Shown: positions 15,801 through 22,500 of the stretch, one piece after another
How positions within the stretch are numbered: position 1 is the first letter of the stretch
Layout: each line of letters starts with the position of its first letter
Source of the DNA: Chloroflexota bacterium
GTDB taxonomy: Bacteria > Chloroflexota > Anaerolineae > 4572-78 > J111
Direction of reading: 5' to 3'
DNA: 41,530 bases
Assembly (NCBI GenBank): GCA_016860845.1
Contig: BOKF01000070.1
Location: forward strand, 1-41,530
Notes under the pieces: generated by a model
Databases searched by the model: none
What the model was told of the DNA's origin: nothing
What the model saw: only the letters and a program-made list of their open reading frames with translations
Made by a program: the position numbers and the translations under genes

Positions 15801-16036
15801 GCCGCTACGCGGTGGAAGGCAGCAGGGGAGCAGAGGGGCAGAGGAGAGATTTACGCTTCGCGTCCCCTGCTCCCTCGCTCCTCCGCTCCCCTGCAATCTT
15901 TCCTTGCTCCCCGGAGGTTTCAGTAGGTTTTTTCTTTTGTTCTCTCCCCGGGACAGGCTTCCGACTTGGCGGCCTGCAAGAGAGAGGGAACTTAATCAAC
16001 TATTTTTATACAAAGGAGATTTTGTATCATGGCTAA
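12896..16036 (+). CDS. Large protein with motifs resembling two-barrel (RDR/YonO-type) RNA polymerases; extended C-terminus
   Basis: 1046 codons, coupled to rnhA by a 4-nt overlap. Four segments occur in the order and approximate spacing of the RNA-directed/YonO-like single-chain polymerase core: R-Y-P-x(5)-C-I-M-P (338-348), a catalytic-loop-like TQDGD (427-431), VGMAANDNLL (528-537, compare LGxIxNAHL) and CGVDGFKTN (608-616, compare AVDFxKTG). The usual D-x-D-G-D has T in the first position, so catalysis is uncertain. These are matches by eye, not a profile search. Residues after about 978 are not conserved-looking: a G-rich palindromic repeat (15823-15906) abolished the natural stop and the frame runs through the untranslated region into the start of the next gene. 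If the assignment is wrong, the gene is a large unknown. Confidence 0.5.
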   Translation: MTIQILSPETHVHIAVINGDGEITAWQFMPFFTLADLYPQRVKWMLNRTTLTRPDAEETLRNVRVFTGVVYLKLSETEEQELQDGKTGLIDAPIQVTYPNGERESFVLNSLWSSATKNQTLTGYSHEINAALRKIYNYAEAGVRAGRGTRGGFANGKVKDYPIRFIPMGTNLVLAPDVSKPMGDGEFIIRQSDAAPLRRALVCKPFSLEQWRFSTQIASQVKHPDDKESVIYELLPHVAQGIERINDHSEFIAHAFKFGMKEESRERLLELSDTMYEHPDLNLSLSPDKARAIFDTITTGKPKSIQGFIAMAGPTKQTAYYPSAATRFAKSELRLLARYPVNNSRCIMPVIGVQEGPISDFLNRVEQFQGTMFGMDETGRRFMAVGQFIVVPDECFPAGFEDVKILACSKNIKAYSTWKAAADVKATQDGDTLMKLTGYISVCQWAHRLNAVMVDPDTWKEANGDFDFDEGEDIPEVEFSLTYNAFLREWLNTAGLAVSKLPKIYTFDEANAPRAKTLVDTLAGAVAVGMAANDNLLILNADPRMWSNIATRIATDDYFYAQMVGKGYIVEDYPEAMVEWMMEICECDEEAAQRVIRMFYVLSFFVQCGVDGFKTNLDNIGGMKALTKEIGRVWKLLTEELVLSARLIAFNPKKSPTALRDREHLPQFDEDEETFGVSESLMKMAINGFAWDGLLCRLEVPEYLYLGALPDAFKFFAIGPRTGEELEACRLIRKICRDELARRSMMTPGDWAIFADKVWTPLLVDFHDNARIVLRYNRTISEGRVVYSVAKERKFPTLAGISWERIAHLLWFAFHDTGGKSVGSAIPLFWVEELRPHLFDLLQFQPGRLDLKDEFRQVVVGVDKAGIERGKTYLVDVRIEHVQEEIVVGKDDEGKDVTMLAQRSRNTIEFQDGCYLMFPKDGPLLGGARFSLTLERNGSRDIGHFVRAIPVTGLDLAARLESLKAQFERRYAVEGSRGAEGQRRDLRFASPAPSLLRSPAIFPCSPEVSVGFFFCSLPGTGFRLGGLQERGNLINYFYTKEILYHG
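14140..14151. repeat. 12-bp palindrome TTCCACGTGGAA inside a gene
   Basis: Exact copy within the polymerase-like gene, with no adjacent terminator arms. The other exact copies are at 9689, 16520 and 30095. Confidence 0.9.
15823..15906. repeat. Palindromic G/C-rich repeat element inserted at a gene end
   Basis: GGCAGCAGGGGAGCAGAGG on one arm and CTCCTCCGCTCCCCTGC on the other, around an AT-containing centre (TTTACGCTTCGCG). A similar element lies in frame at 24253-24337 and a variant at 19249-19313. It is probably a small non-autonomous mobile repeat. Confidence 0.7.
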
Positions 16037-16496
16037 GAACGAACAACCTTCAACCCAATCCCTGCTCTCTGCCAAAGTCGCGGCTGCCAACGCCCGCCGC
16101 GAATCGCTCAAAGGCCGCGGCGCTGCCAACGTGCTGCCGACGACCTACTACGCCCCGACCGTCCCCCAGACCGAAGATTTGCTGGTGGCCCTGGTCGCCG
16201 ACGCTGATTGGACCAATGAGATCGCCCAGGAAGAAGCGTCGGGCAACACCGTGTTCGTGTTCCGCAAACGCAATCTGACCGTTGGCGAGCAGCCGACCAT
16301 TGTCCGCTACGGCTACAGCGCCCAGGTCGAGGATATTGTCCTGACCATTACCGGCTCCGCCCTGCCGGCCAACTACAGCCTCGACGGCGTGAAGCTGCAC
16401 GAAGTCGTTGCGGCTGAGAAAGCCAACGACAAGCGCAAAGCTGCGGTCAAAGCCGAGAACAAGCGCGCCGCTGCCTTCGCTCGCTTGGGCTTCTAA
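16029..16496 (+). CDS. Hypothetical Ala-rich protein
   Basis: 155 residues with a strong AAAGGAG site and ATG at 16029. A helical, basic N-terminus (AKVAAANARRESLKGRG) and C-terminus (AAEKANDKRKAAVKAENKRAAAF) flank a beta-rich middle (NTVFVFRKRNL, PTIVRYGYSAQVEDIVLTITG). The termini could bind nucleic acid. No family is recognised. A terminator with the 12-bp palindrome follows directly. Confidence 0.65.
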   Translation: MAKNEQPSTQSLLSAKVAAANARRESLKGRGAANVLPTTYYAPTVPQTEDLLVALVADADWTNEIAQEEASGNTVFVFRKRNLTVGEQPTIVRYGYSAQVEDIVLTITGSALPANYSLDGVKLHEVVAAEKANDKRKAAVKAENKRAAAFARLGF

Positions 16497-16509
16497 TCTA
16501 TTTGAACGC

Positions 16510-16546
16510 AAAAGCGGCCTTCCACGTGGAAGGCCGCTTTTTTTTC
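16510..16546 (+). terminator. Terminator built around TTCCACGTGGAA
   Basis: AAAAGCGGCC-TTCCACGTGGAA-GGCCGCTTTTTTTT. This is an almost perfect palindrome with the 12-mer at its centre (16520-16531). Confidence 0.92.
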
Positions 16547-16855
16547 GCCGCTTATAGGCTTCTGTATCCCCCTCGCGCTTCGCGCAGAGCGCCTCGCCTC
16601 CCCCTGGGGGACCCTTTAGGGGTGTGGGGGATAAATCAGGGGCTAACGCCCCTTTTTATGGCTCAGGGGTTAGGATTTAGAATATATTTGGGGTATAATC
16701 GGGAATAGAGGAGTATGAACTGGTAAAGACGACTAGTGGGTAGTCAACGGACTTTTGACGAGCGATAACAGGGACTTTTGCTCGTCAAAAGTTGCCTGAC
16801 TGACTACTAGAGTCGTTACTAAATTTATGATCCACCTCCTCCATAATAAAAACAA
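16547..16855. other. Intergenic region with a long hairpin
   Basis: C/G-rich palindromes (16565-16630) are followed by a TATAAT at 16694-16699 with only a weak -35, then a long inverted repeat at 16730-16815. Its inner arms are ACTTTTGACGAGC / GCTCGTCAAAAGT and its outer arms are CGACTAGTGGGTAGTC / GACTACTAGAGTCG. There is no T-run after it, so it is not a simple terminator. No protein gene is supported. The right edge abuts the integron cassette. Confidence 0.55.
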
Positions 16856-16856
16856 G

Positions 16857-17677
16857 TTAGGCCCACGCGGCGAAGTGAATCAAGTAGTTAGTAATCTTTG
16901 AATCACGCATTGAGGATAACGTAAAAGTATCGTCTTGTCGTCATGATGGAACATCGCTAAAAAGATTCGCCCAAGTCAGTGTCGCTTAGTTTATGGAACT
17001 TCTGACTTCAGTTGCTACGCCGAACAACATAAATACTAAAGTGAGGGTATATGACTTCCACAAATTCTGCCATTGAGATAATCAAGAATATTGCCGTCAT
17101 CGTAACGATGATTGCTACCATCTTGGCCATTTTGGTAAACTGGAAAGCTATATTCCGTCCTCACGCAAAGCGACTCGAGGACAGGCAATTTGAAGCAGCG
17201 ACAAACCTTCTCTCTGCATTAGGTAATCCACAGCTTCAAATTCTCTATTACTCCTCATCCCCAATAGAGGATGAAATTGCATTTAAGACAATACAGCCTC
17301 TTCTATTGGCACTGTCATCTCCTTTCCTCCCTGAACGGCTGAGAGTCGAAGGAGAAAGGTACTGGCAGAGTTTCGCTCGAGAAGGGGGACTCTTTTGGTT
17401 CACCGGAGTAATGGGCCAGACGGGTTTGAGCATCCATAACAAGGAAGCCTTATTCGAACAACACAAACTGGTATACGCCGCAGTGGTGGAATGGTTCAAT
17501 CTTGCCCCACATAGTTTTCCACTCATGTTACCACCCAAGCAGAATGGGCCACAGGCCTAACCAGCGGTTAGAGCCGACGCGCTAGGCGCGTGGCACACGC
17601 GACGCGCCTAGCCTGGTTGTCATTCTGATTCGCGTGGTGCGCCTTGCCTGGCCCGCGCGCGGCTCAACCGCCTGCCG
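16857..17677 (+). mobile_element. Integron-type gene cassette 1 (one gene plus attC)
   Basis: The cassette begins within GTTAGGC (16856-16862) and ends at the G of GTTAGCC (17677). Its attC starts with GCCTAAC (17555), the exact reverse complement of the cassette's left end, as expected for a unit that was once a circle. It contains one plus-strand gene. No integrase gene is present in the window. Confidence 0.75.
17051..17560 (+). CDS. Cassette gene: single-pass membrane protein of unknown function
   Basis: 169 residues from an ATG preceded by GTGAGG. One N-terminal hydrophobic helix (about residues 12-31, IAVIVTMIATILAILVNW) is followed by a soluble helical domain with LEDRQFEAATNLLSALGNP and REGGLFWFTGVMGQTG. 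The stop TAA lies inside the R'' core of the attC, the usual arrangement for an integron cassette gene. Codon use is less GC-biased than in the flanking genes. No family recognised; many integron cassettes encode defence or stress functions, but nothing here shows which. Confidence 0.75.
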   Translation: MTSTNSAIEIIKNIAVIVTMIATILAILVNWKAIFRPHAKRLEDRQFEAATNLLSALGNPQLQILYYSSSPIEDEIAFKTIQPLLLALSSPFLPERLRVEGERYWQSFAREGGLFWFTGVMGQTGLSIHNKEALFEQHKLVYAAVVEWFNLAPHSFPLMLPPKQNGPQA

Positions 17678-17683
17678 TTAGCC
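17555..17683 (+). other. attC-like recombination site of cassette 1
   Basis: R'' GCCTAAC and R' GTTAGCC bracket imperfect arms GCGGTTAGAGCCG and CGGCTCAACCGC, with a 129-bp palindromic body. The arrangement matches known attC sites such as that of aadA (GTCTAAC...AAGCCGA...GCGTTAGA). Confidence 0.8.
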
Positions 17684-17706
17684 AACTCAAATAAAAACAA
17701 TTTGAT

Positions 17707-18309
17707 TTAGTTCTTACGCGGAGGCCCAAAAAGACTTTCCGCGTTTTTTATTTCCTCCTCCAAATCCTCGATCTCGATGAGTAGCTCCGGCGGCGCATCA
17801 ATCCCCAGCATCGCCTGCCGCTCCTTGAGCTTGAACAGCCGGCGGTATTTGGTTCGCAGAATCTCTCGATTTATCTCCATCTTGGGTTCACAACGCTTTG
17901 GAGTATCCGCAGGGGTGCAGCGCAGCGCGGTGGCCAGCAGCTCCCTGATCCGCCGGTACAGCCGCATGGTGCTGACCGGCTTCTGAAAGAAGTCGCTGGC
18001 CCCGGCCGCTATGGCTTCCTGCCGGGTGCGTTTGTCTCCGAACGCGGTGACGACGATCACCGGGAGGCAAGAATCTATTTTCCGGATGGCCTCAAGCACC
18101 ACCAAACCACTCATGCCAGGCAGCCGCAAATCTAGCAGCACCAGGTCCGGTAAGGGGTCGGTCAGACGCTGGATCGCGTCGTACCCATTCTTAATAATCT
18201 CAACCTCGAACTGGCTCTGCCCTGTCTCCGTGTCCGGAGCGTACATGTGCAGCAGGTTTTCGAGAATGAAAGCGTGCTGATCCTCAACTATTAAGAGTTT
18301 CGCGGCCAT
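17707..18309 (-). CDS. Response regulator with C-terminal helical module
   Basis: 200 residues. A CheY-type receiver domain spans 1-125, with the acidic pair E9/D10, phospho-acceptor D60 (LVLLDLRLPG), switch T88 and K110 (FFQKP). There is no DNA-binding output domain. Instead residues 147-190 carry the helical module RRLFKLKERQAMLGIDAPPE...EIEDLEEEI, found also in the STAND protein (N-terminus) and the kinase-like protein at 37.4 kb (N-terminus). The output is therefore probably protein-protein. It is the last gene of a three-gene minus-strand operon and overlaps the coiled-coil gene by 26 nt. Confidence 0.88.
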   Translation of the reverse strand: MAAKLLIVEDQHAFILENLLHMYAPDTETGQSQFEVEIIKNGYDAIQRLTDPLPDLVLLDLRLPGMSGLVVLEAIRKIDSCLPVIVVTAFGDKRTRQEAIAAGASDFFQKPVSTMRLYRRIRELLATALRCTPADTPKRCEPKMEINREILRTKYRRLFKLKERQAMLGIDAPPELLIEIEDLEEEIKNAESLFGPPRKN

Positions 18310-18571
18310 CCAACACCGCCGTAAATTTGTTAATCTCCTGCAAAGCCGTGGCGAGCTGGCTTCTCAGGTCAATGATTTGTTCTTTGAGCTGTAAAATCTC
18401 GTCGCTCAATCTTCGATTTTCCTCGATCAGCGTGTGTCGTTCCTGGCGAAGCTCAGCCCGGTCGCGCCGGGCCTCCCACGACAGAATCCAGGCAACGATA
18501 CCGCCACCGACATAGGCCGCCAGCAGGAGAAAACCGAAAACCAGGAATAGGGACATATCGGTGACAGGCAT
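18284..18571 (-). CDS. Membrane-anchored coiled-coil protein
   Basis: 95 residues. An N-terminal transmembrane helix (LFLVFGFLLLAAYVGGGIVAW) is followed by a long heptad coiled coil (about 33-85). An alternative start at the ATG of codon 6 is possible. It overlaps the response-regulator start by 26 nt and sits 15 nt after the preceding gene, so the three are co-transcribed. The layout of a short membrane helix plus coiled coil suggests a scaffold or signalling partner for the regulator; phage spanin-type function is an alternative I cannot exclude. Confidence 0.7.
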   Translation of the reverse strand: MPVTDMSLFLVFGFLLLAAYVGGGIVAWILSWEARRDRAELRQERHTLIEENRRLSDEILQLKEQIIDLRSQLATALQEINKFTAVLDGRETLNS

Positions 18572-18586
18572 CGCTTATGTTCCTGA

Positions 18587-19225
18587 TTACGAGGCGCTCA
18601 GGACCAGGTTACCCAAAGTCACGTGCGCTTTGTCGAGTTCAACCGGGCCGCTCGGCCCCAGTAGGTCCACCACGCTCAGGCCGTTGCCGGCGCCCGAAAT
18701 GTCGAAAAAGCCGAAATTGGTGGCGACATACAGCGGCGCGGTCCCGGCGGCTTTGTACTGCAAGCCGTAGGCCAGCGCGGCCAGGGTGGACCCGCTGAAA
18801 TACTCTTTGGCCCCGGTCGCGTCATCCTCGACAATCAGGCCGCTGAGCATGTCCCATTCACGGCGATAGTTGTTGGTCAGGTTTTCGAGGAACAGCACAT
18901 CTTCATCCTCGACGATGCCCTCGCCGGCGGTCGGGTTCAGGTCAATGATGGTCAGGTCATTGGTGGCCAGCAGGTTTTGAAACTTGCGCTCGCTGACCAG
19001 CCGGAACTGCTCCAACACGGCCACGGCGGCCACGTCGAAGGCCATCAAGGCGAAAATCAGGATGTGGCGCAGCTCGCCCACAAAGACCACGTTGGTGTCT
19101 TTGGCCCAGGTGGTCACAGCCGTGCGGCCGTTGGTCAAAGCCCCGATTTCGGTCGAAGCGAAAGAGATGTGATCTACCATCAGATAAAATTTGGATTGAA
19201 GTTTGCGGCGATCCATAGATGCCAT
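18587..19225 (-). CDS. Hypothetical protein, head of the response-regulator operon
   Basis: 212 residues with a strong GAGGAGG site and ATG at 19225. It has a basic start (MASMDRRKLQSKFYL), a hydrophobic helix (ELRHILIFALMAFDVAAVAVLEQF) and a Gly/Ala/Ser-rich beta-type C-terminus. I do not recognise the family. The pattern is compatible with a virion structural protein or with a sensor partner, and neither can be shown. It is the first gene of a minus-strand operon followed by the coiled-coil protein and the response regulator. Confidence 0.65.
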   Translation of the reverse strand: MASMDRRKLQSKFYLMVDHISFASTEIGALTNGRTAVTTWAKDTNVVFVGELRHILIFALMAFDVAAVAVLEQFRLVSERKFQNLLATNDLTIIDLNPTAGEGIVEDEDVLFLENLTNNYRREWDMLSGLIVEDDATGAKEYFSGSTLAALAYGLQYKAAGTAPLYVATNFGFFDISGAGNGLSVVDLLGPSGPVELDKAHVTLGNLVLSAS

Positions 19226-19493
19226 AGTAGAACCTCCTCGTGAGAAGAATGGAGTAGGGAGTAAGGAGTAAGGAGTAAGGGGAAGTCCCTACTGCTTACT
19301 CCCTACTCCATATTCCCATCTTACCAAGAGAATTTTTCAAAACCCATAGCCCCGACAATAGTTTTTCAAAACATTTCAGAGTACGATGGTTGTGGGTTTT
19401 GTGGGAGCATCATTGGGCGGTCGCGGGAGCTAACGGCCCCAGTTTAGGGGTCGCTAGACCCGCGACCAGACCCGAAATACTGTTGTCATATTT

Positions 19494-19509
19494 TTCCCCA
19501 ATTGGGGAA
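19494..19509. repeat. 16-bp palindrome TTCCCCAATTGGGGAA, copy 4
   Basis: Exact copy 57 bp upstream of the methylase-helicase start. Confidence 0.95.
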
Positions 19510-19515
19510 CTATCG

Positions 19516-19542
19516 AGCGGCTCATTTGAGCCGCTTTTTTTT
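19516..19542 (+). terminator. Hairpin with T-run between palindrome and methylase-helicase gene
   Basis: AGCGGCTC-ATTT-GAGCCGCT followed by seven T residues. It sits upstream of the gene it precedes, so it may attenuate transcription. Confidence 0.75.
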
Positions 19543-19565
19543 ATCTCCAAGAAAGGAACCCTACC

Positions 19566-22500
19566 TTGTCCCAACTTTCATTTTTCGACGCGCCCCCGGT
19601 CGAGGCCGCTGCGCCCACGAATGGCGGCGGCCGGCTGGGTGTCGTGCTCAAACCCGATTTAGACTATCGCATTACCGTGCAGGACCCGATTGGCGCCGGC
19701 GGCCAGATGGCAAAAATCCGGCAGAACATCGAGATTATTCGCCTCCTCAAGCAGTTGGGGGAAGAAAAGCGCCAGGCCACGCCGGAGGAGCAAAAGCAAC
19801 TGGTCCTGTGGACCGGCTGGGGCCATTCCGGCCAGGCGTTCCACCCCAAGCCCAGGAGCAAATGGATTGATATCCAGGCTGAGCTTAAGCCGCTGCTCGA
19901 CGACCCCGAATGGCGCGCGGCTGCCTTCTCGACCATCAACGCCCATTACACTTCGCCGGAAGTCATTCGCTGGCAATGGCAGGTGCTGGAACAGTTCGGT
20001 TTCACTGGCGGCAAAATCTTGGAACCGGCGGCCGGCGCGGGCCATTACTTCGGCTTGATGCCGGAGGCGATCAAAGCCAAGAGCCAGCTTTGGGCCTGCG
20101 AGCTGGACCTGCTCAGCGCGGCGGTGGTGGGGCAGCTCTACCCCTCGGTGAAGCTGCACGTGGGTGGCTATGAGACGACGACTTACGAGCCTGATTTCTT
20201 CGACCTGGCCATCTCGAATGTGCCGTTCGCCGATCTGCGGGCCCACGACCCTGGCATTTACGAAAACGGTCGGGGTCACCTGGCCGACATCGGCCTGCAC
20301 AACTATTTCTTTGTGAAGACCCTGGAGCATGTGCGCCCGGGCGGCCTGGTTAGCTTCATCACCAGCCGCTTCACGCTGGACAGCCTGGAAAACAAAGTCC
20401 GGGCCTATCTCGACCACGTGGCCTCCTTCCTGGGCGCGGTTCGGCTGCCGGTGACGGCGTTCAAAAAGAACGCCCACACCGAGGTCACGACCGATATCAT
20501 CTTCCTGATGAAACGGGAGCGACCGGCCCTCCCTGCGGTCGTGACCAGGGATTACTGGGTAGACACGGTGAGCCTGGGTGATTACCGGCTCAACGGCCAC
20601 TATGATCGCTACCCGCAAATGATGCTCGGCCAGATGCAGCTCGAAGGCGGCCGCTATGAGGATGCCTACGAGTGCGTGGCCCCCAAAGATTTCGATCTGG
20701 TGGCAGCGCTGGATGAGATACTGGCGGGTGATCTCCTGCCCAACGCCATCTATAAGCCGGCGGTCCCCCAGCCGCGCCGGCAGTTGGTGGTCGAGAGTTT
20801 GACCTTCGACGACCCGCCAACCGATCCCTGGATTCGGCCTGGCTCGTATGCGATGGATGACTACTACCGCATCTGGCAAAAAACCAAGGGCGAGACGTGG
20901 ATCAGAGCTAAAGACCTCGATGGCCGCCAGCTTCAGCGGGTGCGCGGCCTGATCGAAGTCCGCGATGCCTTCCACCGCTGCATCTATGCCAATGTCAACT
21001 GGGTCTCCGAGGAACATCTGGCCAAGGCCCAACAGGAGCTGAACATAGTTTACCGGCGCTTCGTCGCCAAGTGGGGCTATCTCCACGAACCGGCCAACGT
21101 CGCCGCCTTCGGCGAGGATGTAGACAGTGATAATATCCTGGCCCTGGAACGCTGGGATCCCTTCGAGGGCAAAGCGGAGAAGGCGGCCATCTTCAGCGAG
21201 CGGCTGCTCGAACCTGAAACGCGGCCTGATAAGGCCGACACGCCCCTGGACGCCCTGATCATCGCCCTGCGCGAAACCGGCCAGGTGGACCTGCCCCGCA
21301 TGATGGAGCTGACCGGCCAGACCGAGGCCGAGCTGATCGAGGCCCTGGAAGGCAAAATCTACTTTGACCCCGAACCGAACCTCTGGGTGACCGCCGACGA
21401 GTATCTCAGCGGCAACATTCGCGGCAAGCTGGCTATCGCCGAACACCAGGAAAAACTGGAACGGGAAAAGGATTACAGCGGCGTTCCGACCCGCAGTTAC
21501 GAGCGCAACATCCTAGCCTTGAAAGAAGTGATGCCGCGCCCGGTCGGGCCGAAAGACATCTTTGTGCAGCTCGGCGCGCCGTGGGTCCCCAAGGACATCA
21601 TCGAGGAGTTCATCATGCGCCGGCTCTTCGACGATCCGCATGGCAGCTACGGCCGGATCAAGCCGCAGTATCTCAAGACGCTGGGCTACTGGCGGCTGGA
21701 CCTGAGCCAAGCCCAGCGGCTGCGCCAATCTCAAGAGAACCGGCAGACCTGGGGAACGACCCGCATCGAGGGCGTGGACCTGATTGAAAAGTGCCTCAAC
21801 CAGCAGCAGGCCACGATCTACGATGAATGGGAAGATGAGAACGGCAAAACACGCCGGACCGTCAACCAGGAGGATACTCTCGTCGCTCGGGCCAAGCAGG
21901 AGGAAATTCGCCAGGCGTTTGATAAGTGGATTTGGGCCAACGAGGCCCGCACCGAGCGGCTGGTTCTGATCTACAACGAGAAATTCAACAGCACCTTGCC
22001 GCGCCGGTTCGACGGAACCCCCCTGCACTTCCCGGCCATGAACCCCAAGATCATCCTGCGCCAGATTCAAAGAGATGTCGTTTGGCGCGGCTTGCAGCAG
22101 CAGGCCCTGATGATGGCTCACTCGGTCGGCTTCGGCAAAACCTACAGCCTGACCGGGCTAACGATGCGCCTGCGGCAAACGCGGCTGCGCCAGCGGATTT
22201 GTATCGTCGTCAAACGAGCGACCTTCGGCCAGTTTGTGGCGACCTTCCGCGAGGCCTACCCGCTGGCCAAAGTCTCGCCCATCGCCTCCGGCCAGCCCCA
22301 GCACCACCGTCGCCGGCAGTTGGCGCGAATAGCGACCGAGGATTACGACGTCATCATCACCACCCACCCGGTTTTCTACCAAATCCCGCTCAAGCCGGCC
22401 ACCAAAGCCAAGTTCCTGCGCGACCAGATCACCGAACTGGAGCAGGCTATTTTCGAGGCCAGGGGCGACCGTATCTCCACCAAGGAGCTGGAAAAGGCCA

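Larger units (their letters stand above)
19226..19565. other. Divergent intergenic region upstream of the methylase-helicase gene
   Basis: It contains a repeat-type hairpin (19249-19313, GGAGTAGGGAGTAAGG ... CTTACTCCCTACTCC), a second inverted repeat (GGTCGCGGG ... CCCGCGACC, 19419-19467), palindrome copy 4 (19494-19509) and a terminator-like hairpin (19516-19542). The promoters for both directions should be here, but I cannot fix their positions. Confidence 0.55.

Noticed and set aside
19659..21446. 595-codon minus-strand frame opposite the methylase-helicase
   Set aside because: The plus strand has clear methylase and helicase motifs. The antisense frame is a codon-bias shadow rich in His, Gln and Val, with no domain.
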